Shown here in pieces: positions 1-11,765 of a DNA stretch of 64,000 nucleotides. The stretch is taken from positions 10,515,466-10,579,465 of the forward strand of contig CM045746.1 of assembly GCA_024760905.1 (NCBI GenBank), in the 5' to 3' direction. Each line of letters starts with the position of its first letter. The stretch's first letter is position 1. Made by a program: the position numbers and the translations under genes. This DNA is from Plotosus lineatus (Eukaryota; Chordata; Actinopteri; Siluriformes; Plotosidae). The notes beneath the pieces were generated by a model. That model was not told the DNA's origin and did no database searches. It saw only the letters and a program-made list of their open reading frames with translations.

Positions 1-430
1 ACAACTGCACCAAATTCAAATATCTTCAACAGCAGCTCTATACAGCTTGCAAACATTTCACCCAGGGAACAGAATCTGATGCTTTATGAATGAACCCGAT
101 TTTCAGTTTGGACAGCAGTGACACCAAAATACGTGTGCTAATCCAAAAAACTCCACTATTCTTCAGGAAACTGGTTCTCCATGTACTTCTCCCTGAAACA
201 CTGACTTTTAGTGTGTGCCCTTAATCGTCTGTTTGGTTTCCTCCTCCCACTTATGATGTTTCTGCTCTGTGCTTACTGTGTTCTGATTGGTCAGCTTTTT
301 AAAGTGGGTTGCCTTTCCATTCAATGTTCTGGGAGACAAACTGGGATGGTTGGAAATACCTCTGTGGCAGGAGGAAGTGGATTAAGGGCAGCACATTGTG
401 ACGCACTAGTGAGGGTCCCCTATCTAGGCA
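1..430 (-). repeat. Left copy of duplicated lectin upstream region
   Basis: This stretch matches 17777-18240 nearly base for base, apart from a block of about 45 bases (about 17873-17918) present only in the right copy. The right copy lies directly upstream, in minus-strand sense, of the lectin membrane exon. This copy therefore probably flanks a second lectin paralog whose exons lie beyond the left edge. No convincing coding exon was resolved here. A CCAAT-like ACCAATCAGA occurs on the minus strand of both copies. Confidence 0.75.
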
Positions 431-1003
431 CCATCTATGCCTGAGACCCCCAGATCACCCTTTACCTAATAATCGGCTATTAACAAAACTAAACAAGTAA
501 GTTTTTAGCCTCGTCTTCAAAATGGTGACTGTGTCTGAGTCCTAAACATTAGCTGGAAGACTATTCCATAACTGTGAGGATGTGTAAGGAAAAATTCTGC
601 CCCCTGCAGTAGTCTTTATTACTCGAGGTATCACCAAGCATCTTGCACCTTTTGATCAAAGGAGGTGTGCCGGATCATAAATGACAAGAAGTTTGCTAAG
701 ATAATGTGGAGGAAGACCATTAAGCGCTTTATAGGTTAAAAGTAGTATTATATATTAGTTTCAAAATATGACTGTGAGCCAGTGCAGTGGAAATAGGATC
801 AACGTGATATACTAATGCCTTCTGATTGGACTCTCACTTCTGCATTCTGGACTAACTAGCGCTTATTTATGCACCTATCGGAACAATCAGACAATAATGC
901 ATTACAATAGTCTAATCTGGAAGTAATAAAAGCATGAACAAGTTTTTCCGCATCAGACATTCACATCATATTTCTTATTTTAGCAATACAGGGATCCCTC
1001 GCT

Positions 1004-3940
1004 ATGATGCAGAGGAGGAAGGTAGACATACTGTGTGTTCCAGAGACCAGGTGGAAAGGTAGCAAGGCTCGAAGCTTAGGAGCAGGGTTTAAGCTGTTTT
1101 ATCACGGTGTGGATGGGAAGAGAAATGGAGTAGGAGTCATCACCATTAAAGACTGGAATTCGCTACCACCAGACCTGATCAGCACCATTTCAGCAGCCAA
1201 GGAGCCAGCTAAATCCTTTGCTGAAATAGTAAGGGGGTCCTGCTAATCAGCTCGACTCTTGCGCGGTGAAGTAATGTCCTTGCGACGTATCACCCTAACC
1301 TATCAAGATCAAGATCAAGATCTTGAAGGAGGGGTTTGTCAGGAATGTTCTAGAAGTGAAAAGAGTGTCAGACAGAGTGATAAGTCTCAAGTTAGAAATT
1401 GAAGGCGTGATGGTCAATGTTGTTAGTGCTTATGCCACACAGGCAGGATATGAGCGAGAATAGAAGGAGAGATTCTGGAGTGAGTTAGATGAAGTGATGT
1501 AGAGTAGCCCCAGAGGTAAAAGAGTGGTCATTGGGGCAGACTTCAATGGACATGTTGGTGCAGGCAACAGAGGGGACGAGGAAGTGATGGGCAGGTTTGG
1601 TATACAGGACAGGAACATAGAAGGACAGATGTTGATCGATTTTGCAAAAAGGATGGAAATGGCTGTGGTGAATACTTTCTTCAAGAAGAAACAGGAGCAT
1701 ATGGTGACTTATGAAAGCAGAGGTAAGAGCACACAGGTAGACTACATCTTGTGTAGGCGATGTAATTTGAAGGAAGTCAGTGACTGCAAAGTAGTAGTTG
1801 GTGAGAGTGTTGCCAAACAGCATAGGATGGTGGTGTGCAGGATGACGCTGATGGTGAGAAAGGTGAAAAAGGCCAAGGCAGAGCAGAAGACAAAGCGGTG
1901 GAAGCTGAAAAAGGAAGAGTGTTGTGTTGTCTTCAAGAAGGAGTTGAAACAGGCTTTGGGTAGTCAGGAAGTGCTTCCAGATGACTGGTCAACCACAGCC
2001 AATGTGATCAGGGAGACCGGTAGAAGAGTACTTGGTGTGTCCTCTGGAAGGAAAGTAGATAAGGAAACTTGGTGGTGGAATGAGGAAGTGCAGGAGTGTG
2101 TACAAAAGAAGAGGTTAGCCAAGAAGAAGTGGGACACAGAGAGGACCGAACAGAATAAACAGGAGTACAGGGAGACATAGCGTAAGTCGAAGGTAGCGGT
2201 GTCAAAGGCCAAACAGAGGGCGTATGATGACTTGTATGATAGGCTGGGCAGTAAGGAGGGAGAAAATGATGTATACAGGCTGGCACAGCAGAGAAATAGA
2301 GATGGGAAAGACGTGCAGCAAGTTAGAGTGATAAAGGACAGAGAGGGAAATGTATTGACTGATGACAGAAGTGTGCTGGGAAGATGGAAAGAGTACTTTG
2401 AAGAGCTGATGAATGAGGAAAATGAGAGACAAAAAGAGTAGAAGGGGTGACCGTTGAGGACCAGGAAGTAGCAAAGATTAGTAAGGGAGAAGTGAGGAGG
2501 GCATTGAAGAGGATGAAGAGTGGAAAGGCAGTTGGTCCTGATGACATACCGGTGGAGGTATGGAATTTTCTAGGAGAGGAAGAAGTAGATTTTCTGACAA
2601 GAACATTTAACAAGGTCTTAGACAGTGAGAGGATGCCAGAGGAATGGAAGAGAAGTGTGCTGGTGCCCATTTTTAAGAACAAGGGAGACGTGCAGAGTTG
2701 TGGCAACTACAGAGGGATAAAGTTGATGAGCCATACGATGAAGTTATGGGAAAGAATAGTGGAAGCTAGACTAAGGGCAGAGGTCAGCATTTGTGAACAA
2801 CAGTTTGGTTTCATGCCAAGAAAGAGCACCACAGATGCAATGTTTGCTTTGAGGATGTTAGTAGAGAAGTACAGAGAAGGTTAGACGGAGCTGCATTGTG
2901 CCTTTGTGGATCTGGAGAAAGCATATGACAGGGTGCCAAGAGAAGAACTGTGGTATTGCATGAAGAAGTCTGGAGTGGCAGAGAAGTATGTTAGAGTGGT
3001 GCAGGATATGTATGAGAGATGTAAGACAGTGGTGAGGTGTGCTGTTGGTGTGACAGAAGAGTTCAAGGTGGAGGTGGGACTGCATCAAGGGTCAGCTCTT
3101 AGCTCCTTCTTGTTTGCTATGGTGATGGACAGGCTGACAGACGAGGTTAGACAAGAATCTCCATGGACTATGATGTTTGCAGATGACATCGTGATCTGTA
3201 GTAAGAGCAGAGAACAAGTGGAGGAAAATCTAGAGAGGTGGAGGTATGCCCTGGAAAGGAGGGGAATGAAGGTTAGTCTCACTAAGACAGAATACGTGTG
3301 TATGAACGACAAAGACCCAAGAGGAACTGTGAGGTTACAGGGGGCAGAGATAAACAAGGTGGAGGATTTTAAGTACTTAGGCTCAACAATCCAGAGCAAT
3401 GAAGAGTGTGGAAAAGAGGTGAAGAAGTGCGTGCCGGCAGGTTGGAATGGTTGGAGAAAAGTGTCCGGTGTGATGTGTGATAGGAGAGTATCGGCAAGAA
3501 TGAAGGGAAAAGTGTACAAGACGTTGATGAGGCCAGCGATGTTGTATGGTTTAGAGACAGTGGCACTGGGGAAAAGACAGGAGTCAGAGTTGGAGTTAGC
3601 AGAGATGAAAATGTTGAGGACATTTCTGATCAGTACATCAGAGGGAGAGCACATGTTAGATGTTTTGGAGACAAAGTCAGAGAGGCTAGATTGAGATGGT
3701 TTGGACATGTACAGAGGAGGGATAGTGAGTATATTGGTAGTAGGATGCTGAGGTTGGAACTACCAGGCAGAAGGCCCAGAGGAAGACCAAAGAGAAGATT
3801 TATGGATGTGGTGAAGGCGAACATGAAGGTTGTTGGAGTAAGAGTAGAAGATGCAGAGGATAGGGAGAGATGGAGGCAGATCATTTGCTGTGGCGACCCC
3901 TGAAGGGAACAGCCGAAAGGGAAAGAAGAAGAAGAAGATG
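1004..3940 (+). mobile_element. RTE-type non-LTR retrotransposon, 5'-truncated and broken
   Basis: Translated pieces in order give an apurinic-type endonuclease (ETRWKGSK near 1045, GADFNGHVG near 1530, YILCRRC near 1743), a linker, and a reverse transcriptase (MKSGKAVGPDDIP near 2515, NYRGIKL near 2706, MFADDIV near 3174). The 3' end is GGCGACCCCTGAAGGGAACA followed by (GAA)n. Short simple-repeat tails and this domain order fit the RTE clade (BovB relatives). The copy starts at the codons for MMQRR, so its 5' end is missing. In-frame stops (for example near 1500, 2178, 2439 and 2882) and frameshifts make it non-autonomous. A foreign 181-bp block sits at 1141-1321. Confidence 0.9.
1141..1321 (+). 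mobile_element. 3' fragment of a second LINE inserted in the RTE
   Basis: The RTE endonuclease reads continuously from GGAGTCAT (ending 1140) to CTTGAAGGAG (from 1322) when compared with the intact copy at 32.3-35.4 kb. The block between is foreign. It encodes a short LINE-like C-terminus (DWNSLPPDL) and ends in a tandem ATCAAG tail, as 3' ends of some LINEs do. No clear target-site duplication is visible. Confidence 0.7.
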
Positions 3941-4259
3941 TCCGTATACGTCAGTTGGCAGGGGAGGGTTGGGGTGTGCTCTTACTTCACGGATTTTGAT
4001 GGTAGCGTGGGGATCTCGGTCCCAATTAACCGCGGAAAGTGAGGGATCCCTGTATTTTTCAGATGAAAGAAGGAAAGTAATAAAAGTAATATTATCTACA
4101 TGAGCTTCAAATTAAATTTTGTTCTAACTTGTAGGTGTTCTGTTTTAGTGTGCGTGTTTCATCATTATACCAGAAGGCTAATTTCTTTTCTCTCTGATTG
4201 GTTGTCTTTTAAGAGGAGCTACATTATTTAGCGTATGGCATAGGTTTCACTCAAAACAC

Positions 4260-4835
4260 TTGGTGAAGTTGAATCAACTAAAGAAAAGGTATTCCTTGCT
4301 TTTGGGATATGGCTATGGTAAGAATGGGTATCGAGCCTTCTCTAACCAATGTCTTTATTCCTCATGGACCATTTTAACAGTCAACATCTCCAGGGCTCCA
4401 GTATCATATTCAGCCTCAACAAGAGTCAAGTGTCAAGAAAGGTAAGAATATGAAAATGATATTTATAAATTATTTTGGAGATGATCCATAGTGTCACGCA
4501 TCCCATAGGTGCTGTTATTCATGTCCAGCAGTTATATATAATATATAGCCCGAGAAATATTAAAATAACATTGTTGTGCTCTGGTTGAATTCTGTCATTT
4601 TTTTCCCTCATGGAAGAGTCTTCAGAACAGAGGCGTTTGAGGTTTGTGGTTTCTCAGGCCCCTTCAGCACCTGCTATTAATGTGTACTTGGTGATCACAA
4701 CATCTACAAGTACATCACTTAACACCTTTGACTTCACAAACATGTCAAGTAAAAACTTATGATCACATCTCACTGCTCAGTACATAAATAAACACGTACA
4801 GACATATTTTATCCTTATATCCTTGTTGCCCCCTG
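4260..4835. other. Non-coding stretch with a duplicated fragment
   Basis: No gene is recognised. Bases about 4480-4560 match 19465-19545 (CCATAGGT...TCCTGCAGTTATAT pattern). This extends the tandem duplication that begins at 1-430. Confidence 0.5.
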
Positions 4836-4839
4836 TCTC

Positions 4840-7515
4840 GGTGCCCACACATTGGCATTCTCTGCAGTCGACAAAAGGGTATCTTCCCTCTGCCTTCGAG
4901 TGGGGGGGTCCGGTCCTGACTGTTGTTTGTCCTTAAGCACCAATGACAGTTCAGAGTACCCACCCTTCTTAGAGTCTTTAAGTGTGTTGGGGAACGCTCC
5001 CCCGGGAAACTCACTCATTGTTCTGGGAGACTTCAACACCCATGTGGGCAACGATAGTGTGACCTAGAAGGGTGTAATCGGTAGGTACGACGTCTCCATC
5101 TGAACTCGAATGGTGTTTCGTTGTTGCACTTCTGTGTGCATCACAGTCTGTCCATCATGAACACCATGTTTGAACAGAAGGGTGTCCATCAGTGCAGTTG
5201 GAATCAAGACACCCTAGGTTGCAGTTCGATGATCGACTTTGTAGTGGTGTCGCCGAACTTGGGGCGCATGTTCTGGACACTCGGCTGAAGAAGGGAGTTG
5301 AGCTGTCAACCAATCACCACCTGGTGGTGAGCTGGCTCTGATAGTGTGGAAGGCCACCCTCCAGACCTGGCAGGCCCAAGCATGTAGGTAGGGCTTCTGG
5401 GAACGTTTGGCAGAGTCTTGTGTCTTTAACTCCCCCATCTGGCAGAGCTAAAACCATGTTCTGAAGGAGGCTGGTGACATGGAATCTGAATGGGCCATGT
5501 TTCGTGCCTCCATTGCTGAGGCAGCAGCCCATAGCTGTGGTCGGAAGGTCATTGGTGCCTGTCGTGGTGGTAACCCCCGAACCCGTTGGTGGACACCTGC
5601 AATGAAGGAGGCTGTCCAGTTGAAAATGGATGTCTGTCGAGTCTTATTGGCCTGTGGGACTCTCGAGGCAGCAGACAAGTACTGGCAAGCGAAAGGTGCT
5701 GCAGCCCGAGCTGTCGCCAATGCAAAATATTGAGCATTGGAGGAGTTCAGTGAGGGCCTGAAGAGCGATTGTCGTTTGGTCTCAAAAAGGTTCTGGACCA
5801 CCATCCAATGCCTCAGGATGTGGAAGCAGTTCTCCACAAATACTGTTTACAGTGGAAGTGGGGAGCTGCTCACCTCAACTGGGGATGCTGTCGGGTGATG
5901 GAAGAAATACTTCGAAGACCTCCTCAAGCCCACCAACATGCCCTCCGTGGAGGAGGAAAACCCTGGGGGTTTGGGTGGATGTCCGGCCATCACTGGAGCT
6001 GAGGCCGCACAGGTAGTCAAAAAGCTCCTCGGTGGTTGGACTCTGGGGGTTGATGAGATTTGCCCTGAATATTTCAGGGCTCTGGGTGTTGTAGGACTGT
6101 CTTGGTTGATATGTCTCTGCAACATATCGTAGTCATTGTGGGCTGTATTTCTGGATTGGCAAACCAGGGTGGCAGTCCCGCTTTTTAAAAAGGGGGACCA
6201 GAGGGTGTATTCCAGTTATCATGGAATCACACTCCTCAACCTACTTGGGAAAGTCTAGACAGGGGTACTGGAGAGGAGGATCCGACCGATAGTAGAACCT
6301 TGGATTCAGGAGGAACAATGTGTTTTTTGTCCTGGCCGCACCACTCTTGAGAAACTCTATATGCTCTACAGGATCCTGGAGGAGCATGGGAGTTTGCCTA
6401 ATCTGTCCATATGTGTTTTTGTGGATCTGGAGAAGGTCTTCAACTGTTTCCCTCTGGTTATCTCATGGGACATGCTAGAGGCATGACATTCCGGACCCGT
6501 TTCTGCGGGCCATTCGATCGCTGCATCACCGGAGCCAGAGCTTGGTCCATATTGGGCACAACAGGTTAAATTAATTTCCGGTAAGGGTTGGAGTCCACCA
6601 AGACTGTCCTTTGTCACCAATTCTATTCATAATTTTTATGGACAGAAATTCTGGGTGCAGCCAAGGTGTTGAGAGGTTCTCTTTTGGAGGCCATTGGATG
6701 TCGTCTCTGCTTTTTTACGATTGATATTCTTTTAGCTTCATCAAGCCAGAACCTTCAGCTCTCATTCGAGCAATTCACAGTCGAGTGCGAAGTAGCCAGA
6801 ATGAGAATCAGTACCTCCAAGTCCAAGCCCATGGTTCCCAGTCCGAAAAGGGTGGAAGAATGCACCTCCTAAGTCAGGAATGAGGATCCAGCCCCAAGTG
6901 GAGGAGCTTAAGTATCTCAGGGTCTTCTTCATGAGTGAGGTAAGGAGATCAACAGGCGGATCGCTGCAGCATCTGCTGTATAGCGGAGCCTGTACCGGTC
7001 CGTTGTGGTGAAGAGGGAGCTGAGCCATAAGGCAAAGCTCTGTTTACCAGTCGATCTACATTCCAACCCTCACCTATGGTTACGAGCATTGAATACTGAC
7101 TGAAAAAACAAGATCATGGATATAAGCGGCTAAAATGAGCTTCTTTCGCTGGGTGGCAATGCTCTTCCTTAGAGATAAGGTGAGAAGTTCAGCCATCCAG
7201 GGAGAGCTCAGAGTAGAACCGCTGCTTCTCTGCGTTGAGAGGAGCCAGTTGAGGGGGCTCGGGCATCTGGTTAGAATGCCTCCCGAACATCTGTCTGGTG
7301 TGGTGTGTCGGGCATGTCCAACCGAAAAGAGACCCCGCGGTCGACCCAGAACACGCTGGAGGGATTATGTCTCAGCTGGTGTGGGAACGCTTCGGTGTCC
7401 TCCTGGAAGAGCTGGAGGAAGTGGTTGGGGTGAGGAACGTCTGGATCTCATTGCTTAGGCTGCTGCCCTTGCGAACTGACCCCAGATTAATCAGGAAAAG
7501 ATTAAAATAAAGGTT
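4840..7515 (+). mobile_element. Degenerate APE-RT non-LTR retrotransposon, clade unassigned
   Basis: Fragments of one LINE ORF lie in order on the plus strand. They are an endonuclease piece (LGDFNTHVGNDS near 5020), a linker (GGNPRTRWWTPA near 5565), reverse transcriptase pieces (VDEICPEYF near 6048, CPGRTTLEKLY near 6331, VDLEKVFN near 6421) and a C-terminal block (LRGLGHLVRMPPEHL near 7250, RPRGRPRTRWRDYV near 7335). Many frameshifts and stops separate them. The catalytic Y/F-A-D-D box is lost (FFTIDIL near 6710). It differs in sequence from the RTE and from the LINE at 12.7-16.7 kb. Confidence 0.85.
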
Positions 7516-7530
7516 CTTATTATTAAGGTC

Positions 7531-8165
7531 GAAAAAAATCCAAACCTACAGTACATGGCCCTGTATGAAAAAGTGTTTGCCCCTAAACCTAATAAATGGT
7601 TGGGCCAACCTTAAGCAGCAATAACTGCAAGCAAGCATTTGTGATGATCTATAATGAGTCTTTCACAGTGCTTTGAAAGAATTCTGTCCCACTCATTGCA
7701 AAATTGTTGTAATTTAGCCACATTGGAGGGTTGTCGAGCTTTAACCACCTTTTTAAGGTCAGGATTCGGGTTAGGACTTTGACTAGGCCACGACAATGTT
7801 TTCATTCTGTTTTCTTTAGCCATTCAGAGGTGGACTTGCTGTTGTGTTTTGGATCATTGACCTGTTATAGAACCCAAGTTCGTTTCAGCTTGAGGTCGCA
7901 AACAGATGGATAGACATTTTCCTTCAGGGTTGTTTAAAAAACAGTGGAATCCATGGTTCTATTTAACACAAAGTCTTCCTTGTCTTGAAGTAGAAAAATA
8001 GCTCCAGACCATCACACTACCACCACCATATTATGCTGTATGTATGTTCTTTTTCTGAAATGCTGTGTTACTTTCATGCCAGATATAATAGGACTTTATT
8101 AAAATTATGTTTTAATGAGGGGGTGGTAAACACTTTTTTACATGGGGTCGTGTAGTTTTGATTTT
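7531..8165 (-). mobile_element. Internally deleted Tc1-like transposon
   Basis: The left part (7546-8060) is the reverse complement of a Tc1-family transposase C-terminal region, seen in pieces such as MKTLSWPSQSPN on the minus strand near 7795. A terminal segment AAAAAGTGTTTGCCCC (7569-7584) recurs in inverted form near 8125-8150 (GGTAAACACTTTTTTACATG). The transposase middle and N-terminus are deleted between about 8080 and 8110, so the copy is inert. Confidence 0.7.
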
Positions 8166-8449
8166 TTTTTTTTCTCCCTTAATAATTTTTTTAACTGTAT
8201 TTTGTGTTTACTTGTGTTGTCTTTGTCTTATATTTAAATTCATTTGTTCTGAAATATTTAGGTGTGACACATGCAAAAACTTAATAAATATGGAAGCAAG
8301 CAAATACTATACTTTTCGTACCACTGTATAATAGTAATAATGTGCATCACTTTGCTTGTGTTTTTCATGTAGCATGTGCCTTAAATCCATTTAAAATCAT
8401 GTCAGTAGGAAGCACATTTTAATTATATTTCTGTTCAGTATTCAAATGA

Positions 8450-8505
8450 TTCGCTGTGGCGACCCCTGAAAAAGGGAAAAACCGAAAAGGAAAAAAAGAA
8501 GATAA
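8450..8505 (+). repeat. RTE 3'-terminal fragment
   Basis: GATTCGCTGTGGCGACCCCT followed by an A/G-rich tail is the terminal segment of the RTE family seen at 3870-3940. Nothing upstream belongs to the element. Confidence 0.7.
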
Positions 8506-8590
8506 AGTGAAATTTTATATGGCATTAAAATAACATATTTATCAAAACAGCGCTCAGAGCATGCAGTGCTCACCTGATCTGCCTCTTTAA

Positions 8591-8949
8591 TCATTCATTC
8601 TTTTTCAAAGACACTTCATCCTAATTGGGGTTGCGGGGAAGCTGGTGCCCATCTCAGCTCACTCTGGGTGAGGGCAGGGTACACTCTGGACAGTTCACCA
8701 GGAAATCTCACACACACACACATACATTACTGTTCACACTGACATTTAGGGGTGATTTGGAACTGCAAATTAGCCTACTGTGCATGTTTTTGGACTGTGG
8801 GAGAAAACCAGAGTACATGGAGGAAACCCATGAAAGCACGGGAGGACAGACTCTGCAGATTCCAGACAAAGACACCCCAGGCACTGGAATCGAACACAGG
8901 CCACCTTGCTGTGAGGCAAATGTGCCATCCTTACACCACCATGCCACCC
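8591..8949 (-). repeat. tRNA-derived SINE, mermaid-like body
   Basis: Read on the minus strand it begins GGTGGCATGGTGG, has a B-box-like GTTCGATTCC, a body with GTTTTCTCCCACAGTCC, and ends in a CCAATTAGGAT...GAATGAATGA tail. The same layout recurs at 9643-9994, 23229-23570, 26593-26922 and 59799-60151. Confidence 0.75.
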
Positions 8950-9361
8950 GAGTTGCCTCCATAATGGGTAAAATATGTGAAATAAAAACTGTAAACTGAT
9001 TAATTTGCTTTTTATGCTCCCATGAAGTATACACAAAAACATTTATTCATCCCAGGCTTAGTAGATGCTGCTGAATTAAGTAATTCTGTCTTGGGAATTA
9101 TTTAGCAGCATCCATCTCATCTTTAGTGAATAATTGTTATTAAAACACTTGAGGATGTGCTATTTTGGAAAATACCATAATACTCTCCATCACTGATAAT
9201 TTTCTTTATAAAATCACTGTTTATTATTTAACTTAAAATTGCTCTAATGCCACAAAGTCTCTCTACAGATTTATTGAAATTATGTTTTTTTACATGAAGA
9301 GTGTTCACAACAAACTAGAACAGAAACATCATCAGAATCCTAGTTTTATATCAGATTTGCA
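8950..9361. other. 3' flank of the lectin gene, no other gene seen
   Basis: A/T-rich sequence downstream (minus sense) of the lectin stop codon. It contains the candidate polyadenylation signal listed separately and nothing else recognisable. Confidence 0.5.
9270..9275 (-). promoter_or_regulatory. Candidate polyadenylation signal (AATAAA)
   Basis: TTTATT on the plus strand gives AATAAA on the minus strand, 87 bases downstream of the lectin stop codon. Position and orientation fit the lectin transcript; use is not shown. Confidence 0.5.
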
Positions 9362-9509
9362 TCAATTTGTAAATGAGTACAAACTTTTCTCACAGATCCA
9401 ATTTTGTTCTTTCGTGCAGTCCTTGTCATTCCAGATGTTCTCATTTGAGCCTGTTGTGTACATTTCAGCACAGTAACCATCACCACTTTGTTCCCACTTA
9501 TTCCAGGAC
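9362..9509 (-). CDS. Lectin exon: C-terminal part of CTLD with stop
   Basis: Acceptor TTTCAG precedes base 9509. The exon completes a split AAG codon and reads [16 protein letters not shown], then IWNDKDC and WICEKS, ending in TGA (9364-9362). The WND signature is kept; the EPN/QPD position is EQS. Confidence 0.88.
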
Positions 9510-11733
9510 CTGAAACCCAGAGAATCAGAATTAGATCAGTGCTCAGTTTCCTTCTATTCCACACTTGGAATCCTCTCAGCCTCAGTTTACTGAAATATAC
9601 AGTATGTTAGAACCATAGGAATGATAACAATAATCAATAATATCCATCCAGCCATTTTCTAAACCGCTTAATCCTAATTAGGGTCATGGGGAGGCTGGAG
9701 TCCATCTCAGCCAACTCTGGGTGAGGGTGGGGTACACCCTGGACAGCTTCCCAGGCCATCGCAAGACCAACACTCACACAACCATTCACACCCACAGCTA
9801 GAGGTGATTGGGAACAGCCAACATACTGTGCATCTTTTTGGACTGTGGGAGGAAACTGAAGTATATGGAGGAAACCCACACAAGCACAGGGAGAACATGC
9901 AAACTCAACACAGAAACGCCCAAGCTGGAAATTGAACCCAGGACCTTCTTGTTGTGCCAAGGATATGCTAACCGCTGCGCCACCATGCTACCCCATCAAT
10001 AATATCAATAATAATAATAATAATCTCGGTATAATAAAGAATCATCTTTGTAGTTGTTTTTAAGCAGAAACAAACTTATATTAAGATTTAAATATATTAA
10101 TTTCTTACTTGGTGGTCAACGGTGAACGGTCCACCCATTTCCACTGCCCTTCTTTATCTTCATCACTCAGTCCAATCCAAGTTAGAGAATCTCCCAGGTG
10201 ATTACCGATGAACTCCTGTAAATGGCATCACAATAAAATATCTCTATTTTTTTGCCGTTCTCTCTCTCTTAAATGCACTCTTCCTCCCTCCCTCCCTCTC
10301 TCTCTCTCTCACCTGTTTTTCTCTGCTGTCTATGATCACCAGATCTCCTCCGGTTTCCCTGCAGTACTGTCTGCTCTTCTTCCAGCTCTTCTTCTGTGTA
10401 GACATGCAGTACAAACTGGAGTTTAAATGCAAACACTGGCATTTACCTACAAATAAAAAATGTTATTATTATCATTATTATCATCATCATTATCATCATC
10501 ATCATCATCATCATCATCAACCATAAGAAAGCACTTTTTCACGTTGTCTGTTTGTAAAGTTCAATTAGAATCAAATTCAATTTTCAGTTCAGCTCTGTAG
10601 TTTGATTAAAAATTGCATAGATTGAAAACTGTTATTTTTACATCAAATTATTCAATGGGGACAGAGGGGGCCCAGTAGTAAGGTGCTGGATTGTTGATCC
10701 GAACGTTTGGGGTTCAAGCTCCACGGTCAACAGTTGTCACTGCTGTCCCCCCAATGTAGCTAGTTGGGTTGTCAAAGGCCAGCCATGTCTGTCACTGTCT
10801 ATGGAGTGAGGTTCATGTAAAAGAACCATTGCTGACTTTCGACAAGAGTCGCTGTATAGCCGTCAGCATGTTTAAGCCCTGCGATGGCCTGGTGAGCTGT
10901 CCAGGGTGTACTCTACACTCACCCAGAGTCGGCTAAGATGGGCACCAGCCTCTCCACAACCCTAATTAGGATTAAGCGGTTCAGAAAATGAATTTCTGTA
11001 GAACTAGAGCTTGCAGTTTTGTAAAACTTGATTATAGATGTGTAAATGGACGTGGTGTGAATGTATTATCTGCAGCAGGAAAGTACATTTAAATAACTGT
11101 AAAAGAATGTTGTAGTGGTGGCCCAGTGGGAGGATGCTGGATTACTGATCCTGAGGTCGGCGACTGAAGCCCCAAAATCACAGGGTTGTCACTGATGTCC
11201 TTCCAGTGCAGCTAACCAGGTTCTCAAAAATCAGCCATGTCTCTCACTGTCTGTAGTGAGAGGTTCATGTAAAAAAAACAACTACTGTATTGCTGATTTT
11301 CCTTAAAAATAGCTGCATGGTCGTCAGCATGTTTCTGCTCTGCGAAGGCCTGGCAAGCAGTCCAGAGTATACTCTGCCCTCACCCAGAGTTGGCTGAGTT
11401 GAGGACCAACCTTCCTGCAATTCCAATACTAAATTCGAAAATGAATGAAGGAATGTTGAAGTAATAAGATTTTAGCAGCTAATGTAAGTACAGTGGAGCC
11501 TCGGTACTCAAACTTAATCCATTCCAGATGGCTGTACGGATTCCGATTTGTTTGAAGTCCGAATTCGCTTTTCCCATTAGATATAATGTTGGTCTTAATC
11601 CGTTCCATCGTCTTTTGAACAGAAGTTAACAGTACCGTAACTCATACCATAGGTATGCAAATTAAGTGAAAAAATGATTGAATACAGTACACTATGTTAT
11701 GATCTGTGTTGTGAAAGACTCTAGTTTTGGCCA

Positions 11734-11765
<32 letters not shown>

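Larger units (their letters stand above)
989..4052. mobile_element. Tigger-like TIR element hosting an RTE insertion
   Basis: The left end CAGGGATCCCTC (989-1000) and the right end GAGGGATCCCTG (4041-4052) are exact inverted repeats, each bordered by TA (987-988 and 4053-4054). A TA target and a CAG...CTG terminus fit Tc1/mariner-superfamily elements of the pogo/Tigger type. The part next to the right end (about 3940-4040) contains a CCGCGG-centred segment that recurs at 45060-45150. No transposase is present; nearly all the interior is an inserted RTE retrotransposon. Confidence 0.7.
470..4250. repeat. Interspersed repeat of unassigned class, split by a TIR element
   Basis: Bases about 470-988 and 4053-4250 read as one dispersed, non-coding repeat that I recognise as common in fish genomes but cannot assign to a class. 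A TIR element at 989-4052 interrupts it at a TA dinucleotide, and the sequence resumes at 4053. The only support for joining the halves is remembered similarity to dispersed copies, so class and exact ends are uncertain. Confidence 0.45.

Noticed and set aside
1004..1246. 80-codon open frame MMQRRKVDIL...
   Set aside because: It is a chimera: RTE endonuclease to 1140, then the inserted LINE fragment. It is not a gene.
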